Positions 7,497-15,415 of a DNA stretch of 51,120 bases are shown one piece after another. The stretch is from assembly GCA_900318395.1 (NCBI GenBank), contig ONKL01000051.1:1-51120 (forward strand). The letters are read 5' to 3'. This stretch comes from an uncultured Prevotella sp. Lineage in GTDB: Bacteria > Bacteroidota > Bacteroidia > Bacteroidales > Bacteroidaceae. The notes under the pieces were generated by a model. The model was not told the DNA's origin and ran no database searches. It saw only the letters and a list, made by a program, of their open reading frames with translations. Made by a program: the position numbers and the translations under genes. Each line of letters opens with the position of its first letter. Positions within the stretch are counted from its first letter, which is position 1.

Positions 7497-8750
7497 CTAC
7501 TCATCGCGCATCGCATCTACCGGCTTAATGCTCATGGCACGGGCAGCAGGCGCGAGACCAGCCAGCACACCTAACGAGCTGACCACGACAGCACAGAAAA
7601 TAGCTGTCCAGAAACTGACCTGGAAATGCGTCTCGACGATGCCGTCTTCTGTATTGCCTAACTCCAGCATCTGCAGCACCAGCACACCAAACAAGATGCC
7701 GCTCATACCCGCCACTAGCGTCAGCACGATACTCTCGCTGATAATCTGAGAGAGAATCATCTTCGGCGTAGCGCCGATAGCTCGGCGGATACCAATCTCG
7801 GTGGTGCGCTCACGCACTGTCACCATCATAATATTCGATACGCCGATAGCACCAGCAAGCAAGGTTCCCAGACCTACCAGCCAAATAAGGAAATTCACGC
7901 CCTTAAACAAATTGTCGAGCAGTTGGAAGAGCACCTCGGTATTAAACACCCTCGCGCCTTGTTCGTCAGTAGGATCTACGTAGTGAGCCCTTGCCACCGT
8001 CTCGCGGATGCGATCGGTAATATCCGACATAACCACACCCTTTCTGGCCGTCACGGCGATGAGGTCAATCTGCTGTCCACGATTATAAGCTTGCTGCACC
8101 ATCGTGAAGGGCAACGTCACCATCTCCTCGCTTGTGCCGTTGATGGAGATGCTGCTGGTATTGTAGTCAACGCCTACCACTTGATAGTAAGTGGAATCGA
8201 TACGGATAGACTGTCCGCAGGGATTACCTCCTTCCTTAAACAGATCTTTGTAGATTTTCTTCCCCAGCACACAGACTTTCCTGTGGTGCTTAAGGTCCAT
8301 ATCGTTGATGTACCGGCCATAATACAACTTAGGCCCGACCACATCTGCATATTCAGGCGTCACTCCCTGGACGTTAATCGTCACCTTACGGTCTTCGTGG
8401 TAGGCTGTGGATGATGCATTCCACGGCATGAACACCACAGGGGCTATCACATCAAGTTCTGGAACACGCTGGCGCAGACGTTCAACATCCTTCAGGTCCA
8501 TAGACCACCAGCGGCCTTTTCGGAACCCCTTGTAGGCTTTACTGGTCTGCTGTGACCACACAAATGCAGAGTTTGTGGCAAAACCTTCAAAATTCTTATT
8601 GAGCATCTCTTTCATGCCCTGCCCGCCTCCTATGAGTGACACCAGCATGAATACGCCCCAGAACACGCCGAAACCCGTTAGGAACGAGCGCGACTTGTTA
8701 CGCGTCAACGTATCGAGAATCTCTCTGTATGTATCAACATCAAATCTCAT
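7497..8750 (-). CDS. MacB-type ABC permease (second)
   Basis: FtsX-family permease of 417 aa, without its own ATPase domain. The N-terminal transmembrane helix (RSFLTGFGVFWGVFMLVSLIG) is followed by a periplasmic MacB_PCD domain of about 230 residues. Three C-terminal helices come next, with the family motif GVSNIMMVTVRERTTEIGIRRAIGA. The tail GLAPAARAMSIKPVDAMRDE is typical. It is a paralogue of the next upstream gene, so the transporter is probably a heterodimer powered by the separate ATPase at 10097-10816. Such mechanotransmission transporters usually move peptides, lipoproteins or drugs between periplasm and exterior. The actual substrate is unknown. Confidence 0.9.
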   Translation of the reverse strand: MRFDVDTYREILDTLTRNKSRSFLTGFGVFWGVFMLVSLIGGGQGMKEMLNKNFEGFATNSAFVWSQQTSKAYKGFRKGRWWSMDLKDVERLRQRVPELDVIAPVVFMPWNASSTAYHEDRKVTINVQGVTPEYADVVGPKLYYGRYINDMDLKHHRKVCVLGKKIYKDLFKEGGNPCGQSIRIDSTYYQVVGVDYNTSSISINGTSEEMVTLPFTMVQQAYNRGQQIDLIAVTARKGVVMSDITDRIRETVARAHYVDPTDEQGARVFNTEVLFQLLDNLFKGVNFLIWLVGLGTLLAGAIGVSNIMMVTVRERTTEIGIRRAIGATPKMILSQIISESIVLTLVAGMSGILFGVLVLQMLELGNTEDGIVETHFQVSFWTAIFCAVVVSSLGVLAGLAPAARAMSIKPVDAMRDE

Positions 8751-8780
8751 ATTCTTCTTCGTTGCATTCTAATTTTATCA

Positions 8781-10055
8781 TCAATCCGCGCGAAGCGCCT
8801 CAATAGGTCGGATGCGGCTCGCCTTGAAAGCAGGGATCAGTCCTGCAAAGGTGCCGGCAATAATCATCACCATCGTAGCCTCTATACACACATCGAGTCC
8901 AACGGTAGGATCAACAAACATCGTGGTTTTGAAGATGCCTGTGTCGATGGTGTCGTGACCCAGTGTGGCATCCATATATTCGTTGGCAAAGATACCCAAC
9001 AGCATGCCGATATAGCCAAAGAATGTCGTGATAATCACACTTTCGATAATAATCAGCTTCAAGATACTCCAAGGCTTGGCACCAATAGCCTTACGGATAC
9101 CGAACTCGTGGGTGCGCTCTTTGACAGTAATCAGCATGATGTTCGAAACGCCAACGATACCAGAGAGTAACGTGAAGAGTCCAACCACCCAGAGCGCTGT
9201 TCGGATGATGCCGATACCCGTCTGCATCTGCAGATTCTGCGTGAAACGGTTCCAGAGCCAGATGGCACTCTCATCTTCAGGATGTGCCTGATGGTTGGCA
9301 TTCATTCGTTGGCGATATTCCTTTTCGAAAGCCTCATTATCTTCCTCTGTGGGGAGTCCGTGAAAGGTAAACTCGATACGTCCGGCATCATCAGTGTTAG
9401 CACCATAGATGCGCTTGATGGCCGTGTAAGAGGAGAAGGCGTCAGCTCTACCATTCTCATTCTCCTTATAGATGCCCACCACCTTGAAGGCCAGACTACC
9501 CACGTTCACGTATTGCCCAACGAGCCGTGAGATATCCTTCTGCTTGTCGCTGTTTGCATTGAGGAGTTCTTTGGCCTGCTTGTTGCTCACGATAATGACC
9601 TTACGGCTTTCCTTGATATCGTTATCGTTGATGAAACGCCCCAGGATCATTTCCACTTTGTCTATTTTGATGTGGTTGGGATAGACACCGCAGAGCGAAG
9701 GGGTGATATACTGTTGCCCAAGGCTGATGGTGGCTCCTGTACGATACTGAGCACCCACCTCATCGATGTTCTCCTTGAACTCTGAAGCGGTAGTGCCGAT
9801 GTCGCGCGTCTGAAGCCTGATAGAGCGTCCCTCCTTCATACCTTGATAAGGTTTTGAAGTCTCACCGCCGTAAACCACCATCGACGATGACAGGAAACGG
9901 TCAGACTGTTTCAGCTGAGCATTGATGAGTCCGTTGCCTGCACCTAAGAGCACGACAATCATAAAGATGCCCCATGCCACAGCGAAGCCAGTGAGCGTCG
10001 TGCGGAGTTTATTCCTCCGCGCCGTACTCCATATTTCAGTTATTATATCTCGCAT
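8781..10055 (-). CDS. MacB-type ABC permease (first)
   Basis: FtsX-family permease of 424 aa with the same layout as its downstream paralogue. It has one N-terminal helix (RTTLTGFAVAWGIFMIVVLLGAG), a periplasmic domain to about residue 290, and three C-terminal helices carrying GVSNIMLITVKERTHEFGIRKAIGA. The sequence ends GLIPAFKASRIRPIEALRAD. It sits 41 bp downstream of the ATPase gene, a gap containing 10-bp direct repeats, and 30 bp upstream of the second permease. Divergence between the two copies suggests obligate heterodimerisation, an inference from gene pairing. Confidence 0.9.
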   Translation of the reverse strand: MRDIITEIWSTARRNKLRTTLTGFAVAWGIFMIVVLLGAGNGLINAQLKQSDRFLSSSMVVYGGETSKPYQGMKEGRSIRLQTRDIGTTASEFKENIDEVGAQYRTGATISLGQQYITPSLCGVYPNHIKIDKVEMILGRFINDNDIKESRKVIIVSNKQAKELLNANSDKQKDISRLVGQYVNVGSLAFKVVGIYKENENGRADAFSSYTAIKRIYGANTDDAGRIEFTFHGLPTEEDNEAFEKEYRQRMNANHQAHPEDESAIWLWNRFTQNLQMQTGIGIIRTALWVVGLFTLLSGIVGVSNIMLITVKERTHEFGIRKAIGAKPWSILKLIIIESVIITTFFGYIGMLLGIFANEYMDATLGHDTIDTGIFKTTMFVDPTVGLDVCIEATMVMIIAGTFAGLIPAFKASRIRPIEALRAD

Positions 10056-10070
10056 AATTATCTTGTTTTA

Positions 10071-10096
10071 TCTAGGATCGCCTAGGATCGCCTAGG
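10071..10096. repeat. 10-bp direct repeat
   Basis: TCTAGGATCG, CCTAGGATCG and CCTAGG follow head to tail at 10071-10096, in the gap between ATPase and permease genes. Each unit contains the palindrome CCTAGG or a one-base variant. Confidence 0.65.
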
Positions 10097-10816
10097 CTAC
10101 TTCATGATTCCTCCGCTTCCGAATGGACTGGCATTATGGTCGAGGTTCTCCTCGATCTTACCGATGATGCCGTCCTTGATATGCACTATCTTGTTCGTCT
10201 CATTAGCCACACCGCTCTCATGAGTCACCACAACGATCGTCATGCCTTCATCCTGGTTCAGCTGCTTGAGCAACTGCATCACCTCCACAGAAGTCTTTGA
10301 GTCGAGTGCGCCCGTAGGCTCATCGGCCAGAATAATCTGCGGACGGGTGATGAGTGCTCTGGCTATCGCCACGCGCTGTTTCTGTCCTCCCGACAGTTCA
10401 TTGGGGTAATGCTCCGCCCAATCCAACAGACCCAGACGGTCCAGATAGTCCAGAGCCATCTGATGGCGCTTCTTGCGGGACACACCTTGATAGAATAATG
10501 GCAACTCAACGTTTTCCACGGCGGTCTTAAAAGAGATGAGATTAAACGACTGGAATATAAAACCTATCATCTTGTTGCGATACTCAGCGGCCTTAGTCTC
10601 TGAGAGGTTCCAGATGGGAACGCCAGCCAACTCATAGGTGCCAGAATCGTAGTTGTCGAGAATACCTAATATATTTAATAAGGTACTCTTGCCAGAACCC
10701 GAGGCGCCCATGATGGAGACGAACTCTCCTTCGGCGATGTCGAGCGAAATACCCTTCAGCACGTGAAGAGGCTGTGCACCGTGATAGGTCTTATTAATGT
10801 CTTGTAAGTGTATCAT
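10097..10816 (-). CDS. ABC transporter ATPase (MacB/LolD-type)
   Basis: ATP-binding subunit, 239 aa, first gene of the efflux operon. Walker A is GASGSGKST, the Q-loop region is IFQSFNLI, the signature is LSGGQKQRVAIARAL, Walker B is ILADEPTGALD and the H-loop is VVTHESGV. This is the MacB/LolD class that partners FtsX-type permeases. The four following genes (two permeases, adaptor, TolC channel) complete a tripartite system crossing both membranes. The C-terminal tail of about 15 residues beyond the family end is unusual only in being polar. Confidence 0.93.
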   Translation of the reverse strand: MIHLQDINKTYHGAQPLHVLKGISLDIAEGEFVSIMGASGSGKSTLLNILGILDNYDSGTYELAGVPIWNLSETKAAEYRNKMIGFIFQSFNLISFKTAVENVELPLFYQGVSRKKRHQMALDYLDRLGLLDWAEHYPNELSGGQKQRVAIARALITRPQIILADEPTGALDSKTSVEVMQLLKQLNQDEGMTIVVVTHESGVANETNKIVHIKDGIIGKIEENLDHNASPFGSGGIMK

Positions 10817-10866
10817 AAAACAATTATCTTACCTTAGTTTAACGTTATTGTGCTTGTTTGACGTTG

Positions 10867-10898
10867 CAAAATTACAAAAAGTTGCAATACTCTCCAAA
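10867..10898 (-). promoter_or_regulatory. Promoter of the efflux operon
   Basis: Minus-strand TAATTTTG (-7) at 10867-10874 and TTTG (-33) at 10895-10898 are exactly 20 bp apart, about 50 bp upstream of the ATPase ATG. This gives the operon its own promoter, separate from the GntR/ABC operon upstream. Confidence 0.7.
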
Positions 10899-10934
10899 GA
10901 TTTGGGATAATTTACGCAGAATTGTGACGAACGG

Positions 10935-11300
10935 TTACTGCTTCTCCCATGCGCTCACTATGTCTTCTATAGAAATATCGAGTAGTTGCATCTGACGGAA
11001 CAGCTCTGGCAGACGCTCCTTCATAAACTCCTTCTTACGAGCTTTCAGGATCTGCTTCTTCGCCCCTTTCGTCACGAAATAGCCCAAGCCACGCTTGTTA
11101 TAGATAATCTCTTCACGCGCCAGTTGCTCGTAGGCCTTGACTGCCGTATTCGTGTTCACCTCAAGGAGTACGGCATACTCACGGACTGACGGAATACGGT
11201 CGTCGTCCTTATACACCCCAGAGAGAATCTCATCGCACAGACGGTCTGCCATCTGGATGTAAATCGGTTTATCGTTTGAGAATGTCATACGTTCAACCAT
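10935..11300 (-). CDS. GntR-family repressor, YtrA type
   Basis: Short GntR regulator of 121 aa. The N-terminal winged helix carries IYIQMADRLCDEILSGVYKDDDRIPSVREYA and TNTAVKAYEQL. A short helical tail for dimerisation replaces a ligand-binding domain; this is the YtrA subfamily layout (about 120 aa). It is the last gene of an operon with an ABC ATPase and a membrane subunit, and overlaps the membrane gene by 16 bp. YtrA-type proteins repress their own ABC operon and respond to cell-envelope antibiotics. Here a matching inverted repeat lies at the operon promoter (12959-12982). A second ATG four codons in (11288) would nearly remove the overlap. Confidence 0.88.
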   Translation of the reverse strand: MVERMTFSNDKPIYIQMADRLCDEILSGVYKDDDRIPSVREYAVLLEVNTNTAVKAYEQLAREEIIYNKRGLGYFVTKGAKKQILKARKKEFMKERLPELFRQMQLLDISIEDIVSAWEKQ

Positions 11301-12130
11301 TTATTGTTAATCACCTGCATCCTACAGAATATTTTGTAAGAGAGCCAGTAACACAAGGCCGTCAACAGATAGCCGCCTATGCTCACCACATAGAACCATG
11401 CATTAGGAACCGACTTCCCTTTTTCATCTAAATCGAAAAGATTGGCATTATCTATCACAGGCGAGTGCCATGTGAACACCATGATATAACCTATGATAAC
11501 AATCGCTATCGTGGTCAACACGAACTGCTGCTTACGGAACAACGTACCACCCAGGATATAAGCTGCATGAATCAGCAATATTTCAGAAAGGAAAGGTCCA
11601 CAAGCAATCAAAGGATTGAGATTAAATGTCTTTAAATCAAAGATCATCGGAATGGCCCAGACAACGATACGCCCACTAAGTGCATCGACTAGCACACGCA
11701 GTGCATCGGCAATGATGACACAAATGATGGTACCTATAGCAGCCATCACCACGTTAAGAACCAGAGAGACGAGATACTTCTCCAGATTGGATGCGGGCCA
11801 CATCAAATAAGCAGAACACCAGGGCTTCTTTTTCAGATGATAGAAGAGGAAACTGGCACAGAACAGCATGCCGATACCGAAGAAAATGACATCGAATACT
11901 GCGATACCTTTGATGAGTATCGGATAGGCATCCTCCATGTAAGCCACCCCATGCTTGGCTACAACGTCATGATAGTCTCCTCCATCAAAAGAAGTCGATC
12001 TGACAAAGAGAATATTCAAGAAAGACAATGCAATGGTATAGATACTGAATACAAGCATCCAATCTTTACGTGAGTTCATATACTGACACTTCAGCGCCTG
12101 ACCGAATCGGGTGATATTGAATGTACTCAT
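11285..12130 (-). CDS. ABC transporter membrane subunit
   Basis: Hydrophobic protein of 281 aa with about six predicted membrane helices, for example DWMLVFSIYTIALSFLNILF, LVLNVVMAAIGTIICVIIADAL and FVLTTIAIVIIGYIMVFTW. No sequence motif beyond hydrophobicity identifies it. The role comes from context: its ATG overlaps the stop of the ABC ATPase gene by 4 bp and its end overlaps the GntR gene. Permeases of YtrA-regulated operons are usually poorly conserved proteins of this size. Probable function is export or self-protection at the cell envelope; substrate unknown. Confidence 0.8.
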   Translation of the reverse strand: MSTFNITRFGQALKCQYMNSRKDWMLVFSIYTIALSFLNILFVRSTSFDGGDYHDVVAKHGVAYMEDAYPILIKGIAVFDVIFFGIGMLFCASFLFYHLKKKPWCSAYLMWPASNLEKYLVSLVLNVVMAAIGTIICVIIADALRVLVDALSGRIVVWAIPMIFDLKTFNLNPLIACGPFLSEILLIHAAYILGGTLFRKQQFVLTTIAIVIIGYIMVFTWHSPVIDNANLFDLDEKGKSVPNAWFYVVSIGGYLLTALCYWLSYKIFCRMQVINNKWLNV

Positions 12131-12942
12131 TTTGACTGCGTTTTAAAGTTAAACAATAATTCGAGATTTACCAATGTCTCCGTATCGCCTTCCTTTCGCT
12201 CGGCAATGACAGCGTTACCTTGAAGAGTCGGCTCTGCATAAAGCACTGTCTCATCCATCTCCTGAGGACTGCGGTATTCGAAGGTATACTTATCAGTAAT
12301 CTCCTGTACAGAAGCATTCAGCAATACTTGTCGCTGATCAAGAATCAGAATATGATCGAGCATCTGCTCGACATCATGTACTTGGTGTGTAGAGATTATC
12401 ACCGTGCGATCCTCTGTCATGTTCTGGGCTATCACCTTGCGGAACTGGCTCTTTGATGGAATATCCAGTCCATTGGTAGGCTCGTCCATCAGCAGATACT
12501 TCGTGTTGGTGGCCATCGCAAAAGCAATATAGGCTTTTTTCTTCTGCCCCATCGAAAGTTCACCAAGATGAATATCCGTCTTCATCTCAAAATCGCCCAG
12601 GCATTTCTCCAACACCTCCTGCGAGTAATTGGGATAGAAAGGCCTGTAGAGATCCACATACTTTGAAAGACGCATTGAAGGCATATCAAACTCCTCTGTA
12701 ACGAGGAAAATATCGCTCAGTGTCTCAGGCCTTCTCTCACTAGGAGCGACACCGTCATTTTTGATACTTCCCTTAGTTGGAGCCAACAGACCAGAGAGCA
12801 GATACAATAATGTCGACTTGCCTGTGCCGTTCTTCCCCAACAAACCATAGATTTTGTTTTCTTCCAGATTCAGGCTGAAATCATCAAATACCTGATGCTT
12901 CCCTCTGGCATACTTGAAACTGATGTTACTTACTTCTATCAT
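12127..12942 (-). CDS. ABC-2-type transporter ATPase (YtrB-like)
   Basis: ATP-binding protein of 271 aa. Walker A is GKNGTGKST, the signature is LSMGQKKKAYIAFAMA, Walker B is YLLMDEPTNGLD and the switch histidine is in IISTHQ. The lysine-rich signature and the C-terminal extension after the nucleotide-binding domain fit drug-export or YtrB-type ATPases. It is the first gene of the ATPase-membrane-GntR operon, which starts from a promoter at 12984-13014 overlain by a likely GntR operator. Confidence 0.9.
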   Translation of the reverse strand: MIEVSNISFKYARGKHQVFDDFSLNLEENKIYGLLGKNGTGKSTLLYLLSGLLAPTKGSIKNDGVAPSERRPETLSDIFLVTEEFDMPSMRLSKYVDLYRPFYPNYSQEVLEKCLGDFEMKTDIHLGELSMGQKKKAYIAFAMATNTKYLLMDEPTNGLDIPSKSQFRKVIAQNMTEDRTVIISTHQVHDVEQMLDHILILDQRQVLLNASVQEITDKYTFEYRSPQEMDETVLYAEPTLQGNAVIAERKEGDTETLVNLELLFNFKTQSK

Positions 12943-12958
12943 AACTATACTCTGTTAT

Positions 12959-12982
12959 AGTGTACTACTTTAATAGTACACC
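12959..12982. promoter_or_regulatory. Probable YtrA/GntR operator
   Basis: GTGTACTA (12960-12967) and TAGTACAC (12974-12981) form a perfect 8-bp inverted repeat with a 6-bp spacer. On a wider view it reads AGTGTA, 12 bp, TACACC, close to the AGTGTA...TACACT sites I recall for Bacillus subtilis YtrA. It lies just downstream of the -7 element, covering the expected transcription start, so bound repressor would block initiation. Confidence 0.75.
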
Positions 12983-12983
12983 G

Positions 12984-13014
12984 CAAAAGTACGACAAATA
13001 TGGTTTCCCTCCAA
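12984..13014 (-). promoter_or_regulatory. Promoter of the GntR/ABC operon
   Basis: Minus-strand TACTTTTG (-7) at 12984-12991 and TTG (-33) at 13012-13014 are 20 bp apart. The operator described at 12959-12982 begins 2 bp downstream. Confidence 0.7.
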
Positions 13015-13095
13015 GCTTTTTGGAGAAAATCTTTCATTTCTTAACACAGTTTAAGGATTAGCCCTCGCGTGTACCTAATTCTATAAATATGCGAA

Positions 13096-13980
13096 TTATC
13101 TGACATCGATACCCCACATCATCTTTTCGCGCAGGGTATTGAAATAGCGCTGGTCGCTACGCTTAACCACTTTCACGTCGTAAGGTGCACGTCGCAGGGT
13201 CAGCTTTGTGCCCTCCTTGCATTTCTCAGAGCGACCATCAATGGCAATCAGGAAGTTATGGCTACGGCTCTCTACGGTAAGAGTAATCTCTGAGGAATCA
13301 GCGAGGACAATGGGACGGATATTCATCGAGTGAGGAGCTACTGCCGTCATCGAGATCACCTTCGTGCCAGGCACAATGATAGGACCACCATTAGACAGAG
13401 AATAAGCCGTTGAGCCTGTAGGCGAACTAATGACGAGACCATCAGCCTGATAGGTCGTCAGGTAATCACCGTTGATGGAAGCACGGATAGAGATCATCGA
13501 AGCCGTATCACGCTTCAGGATAGCCACATCATTGAGGGCACAGTTATAGCCTTCAAGCGGTTCACCATCAGTCGTCACCTGGATCAAGGCACGGTTCTCT
13601 ATGGAGTAATCCTCCTCATAAATGGCATCAAGACACTTCTCTATATCATTGGGACTGATGTCTGCAAGGAATCCCAGGCGTCCCATATTGATACCCAGAA
13701 TAGGGATCATCTTCTGTCTGACGCGACTCGCAGCTTTCAGAAATGTACCATCGCCTCCCATAGAGATGACGATGTCTGCATCAAAATCATCATCAGTAAA
13801 AATCTTCGCAGCATTCACATCGAGCTTCTGATCCTCTGTCAGGAATTGATAATATTCCTGATCTACCAACACTTCTGCTCCTCGCTGAGACAAGCAAGCG
13901 AGCACTTTCTGAATAGAAGCCGACTTCTTGGTCTGATAGACATTGCCAAAAAGGGCAAATCTCAATCTCCGATGTTCCAT
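13096..13980 (-). CDS. nadK: NAD kinase
   Basis: ATP-NAD kinase of 294 aa that phosphorylates NAD to NADP in the cytoplasm. The catalytic GGDGT motif is at 75-79 (D77), followed by NDVAILK and the family block GSTAYSLSNGGPI. ATG 13980 is chosen: the frame continues upstream only to a TTG at 14001, which falls inside the TAnnTTTG promoter element (13999-14006). It is monocistronic here and divergent from the DJ-1 gene. The C-terminal half (VVKRSDQRYFNTLREKMMWG) is typical of Bacteroidales NadK. Confidence 0.95.
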   Translation of the reverse strand: MEHRRLRFALFGNVYQTKKSASIQKVLACLSQRGAEVLVDQEYYQFLTEDQKLDVNAAKIFTDDDFDADIVISMGGDGTFLKAASRVRQKMIPILGINMGRLGFLADISPNDIEKCLDAIYEEDYSIENRALIQVTTDGEPLEGYNCALNDVAILKRDTASMISIRASINGDYLTTYQADGLVISSPTGSTAYSLSNGGPIIVPGTKVISMTAVAPHSMNIRPIVLADSSEITLTVESRSHNFLIAIDGRSEKCKEGTKLTLRRAPYDVKVVKRSDQRYFNTLREKMMWGIDVR

Positions 13981-13998
13981 ATTCTTGACTTTTGGGTG

Positions 13999-14006
13999 CA
14001 AAGATA
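13999..14006 (-). promoter_or_regulatory. -7 promoter element of nadK
   Basis: TATCTTTG on the minus strand, 18 bp before the chosen ATG. The region where a -33 element should lie is occupied by the GTGAAAA tandem repeat. Confidence 0.5.
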
Positions 14007-14016
14007 CGAAAAAGAA

Positions 14017-14044
14017 GTGAAAAGTGAAAAGTGAAAAGTGAAAA
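14017..14044. repeat. 7-bp tandem repeat GTGAAAA x4
   Basis: Four exact GTGAAAA units lie between the divergent nadK and DJ-1 genes, in the upstream promoter region of nadK. A similar array ends the HerA-like gene at 20250-20284. Confidence 0.8.
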
Positions 14045-14058
14045 ATGTAAATTATGTA

Positions 14059-14088
14059 TTGTGAATTATGAATTATTTCTTATCTTTG
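14059..14088 (+). promoter_or_regulatory. Promoter of the DJ-1/ispD/recG cluster
   Basis: TTG at 14059-14061 and TATCTTTG at 14081-14088 with 19 bp between, 29 bp before the ATG at 14118. The next two genes overlap or nearly touch, so this probably drives all three. Confidence 0.65.
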
Positions 14089-14117
14089 CAGTCAGAAACC
14101 CTAAAAGACTATAGATT

Positions 14118-14684
14118 ATGGCTAAAGTTTATGTATTTCTGGCTAACGGCTTCGAGGATGTTGAAGCTCTGATTCCTGTGGATGTACTGCGCCGTGGTGG
14201 TGTGGAAGTGGTAACCGTCAGCACCAGCGATGACCTGATTGTAGAGTCGGCACATGGTGTGGGCATCTGCGCCGACATCATGTTCGAGCAAGGCGACTTT
14301 ACGGATGCTGACTTGTTGATGCTGCCTGGTGGCATGCCAGGTGCCAGCAACCTCTTTGAGCACGAAGGCGTATGCAAGGCCTTGGAGGCTCAGTTTGCTG
14401 CAGGCAAGAAGATCAGCGCCATCTGTGCTGCTCCTGCTGTCGTACTGGCTCAACTCGGTATCCTCGACGGCAAGCAGGCAACGTGCTATCCCGGTTTTGA
14501 GCAGATGCTGACAAAGGCTACCTATACTGCAGACCTCGTCACCGTAGATGGTCAGATCACTACTGCAGAAGGTCCTGCAGCCGCTTTCCCTTATGCCTAC
14601 GAGTTACTCTCTCAGTTAGTTGACCAGCAGACCTCAGACCAGATTGCTGAGGGTATGCGCTTCAAGCACCTGATGGCTCGCTGA
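14118..14684 (+). CDS. DJ-1/PfpI-family protein (YajL-like)
   Basis: Cytoplasmic protein of 188 aa in the DJ-1/ThiJ family. The nucleophile elbow is AICAAP with C103, and the upstream glutamate block is [17 protein letters not shown]. Length and the LPGGMPGA segment match the YajL subgroup, to which stress-protective chaperone and deglycase roles have been ascribed. The stop codon overlaps the ispD ATG by one base, so translation is coupled. Exact activity is not determined by sequence. Confidence 0.88.
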   Translation: MAKVYVFLANGFEDVEALIPVDVLRRGGVEVVTVSTSDDLIVESAHGVGICADIMFEQGDFTDADLLMLPGGMPGASNLFEHEGVCKALEAQFAAGKKISAICAAPAVVLAQLGILDGKQATCYPGFEQMLTKATYTADLVTVDGQITTAEGPAAAFPYAYELLSQLVDQQTSDQIAEGMRFKHLMAR

Positions 14685-15412
14685 TGGATTACGTTATCAT
14701 TGTAGCAGGCGGAAAGGGCCTGAGGATGGGGAGTGACATCCCCAAGCAATTCCTGCCAATTGGAGGGAAACCTGTGCTGATGCGGACACTCGAGCGGTTC
14801 AGGGCCTACGATACGGATCTGAAGATTATCCTTGTATTGCCCGAGGCACAGCAGGACTATTGGCGCCGGCTCTGCGAACAGTATCATTTTGATGTGAAGT
14901 ATGAGTTGGCCAATGGCGGACAAACGCGTTTCCATTCCGTGCAGAATGGATTGGCCCTGATTCCCGATGATGCCGAGGGCGTCGTCGGGGTACATGATGG
15001 CGTGCGCCCCTTCCCCAGCATCGACGTGATCCGTAATTGCTATACGACTGCCCGCACAGCCAAGGCCGTCATTCCCGTCATCCCCGTTGTCGAGACCGTG
15101 CGTCGAATTTTCAGCAACGAACTACAGGACTTAAGGACTGATGATAAAGAAAAGTATTGTAGTCCTGTAGTCCGTTGTAAAAATAGTTCAAGGACGGTGC
15201 CTCGGGATGAGTATCGTCTGGTACAGACCCCACAGACTTTTGACATCCAACTGCTGAAGGCAGCCAACCGTCAACCCTATAACGACGGCTTTACCGACGA
15301 TGCCTCTGTGGTGGAGAGCTACGGACATGACATCACCCTTGTCGAAGGCAACCGTGAGAACATCAAGATTACCACGCCTTACGACATGAAGATTGCAGAG
15401 GTCTTACTATAA
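14684..15412 (+). CDS. ispD: MEP cytidylyltransferase with internal insert
   Basis: 2-C-methyl-D-erythritol 4-phosphate cytidylyltransferase, 242 aa, which makes CDP-ME in non-mevalonate isoprenoid synthesis. The nucleotide-binding loop is [28 protein letters not shown] and the C-terminal DDASVVE with [11 protein letters not shown] are also present. The family is usually about 220-235 aa. The extra length is a stretch of about 22 residues (after VETVRRIF, up to [17 protein letters not shown]) encoded by a region with a perfect 11-bp inverted repeat at its ends. The insertion sits in a surface loop before the conserved RLVQTPQ strand, so the enzyme is probably functional. Confidence 0.92.
   Translation: MDYVIIVAGGKGLRMGSDIPKQFLPIGGKPVLMRTLERFRAYDTDLKIILVLPEAQQDYWRRLCEQYHFDVKYELANGGQTRFHSVQNGLALIPDDAEGVVGVHDGVRPFPSIDVIRNCYTTARTAKAVIPVIPVVETVRRIFSNELQDLRTDDKEKYCSPVVRCKNSSRTVPRDEYRLVQTPQTFDIQLLKAANRQPYNDGFTDDASVVESYGHDITLVEGNRENIKITTPYDMKIAEVLL
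15121..15171. repeat. Palindromic insert inside ispD
   Basis: ACTACAGGACT (15121-15131) and AGTCCTGTAGT (15161-15171) are perfect 11-bp inverted repeats flanking 29 bp of A-rich sequence that contains another AGGACT. The segment is read in frame and coincides with the residues absent from ordinary IspD. Confidence 0.65.
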
Positions 15413-15415
15413 AGG

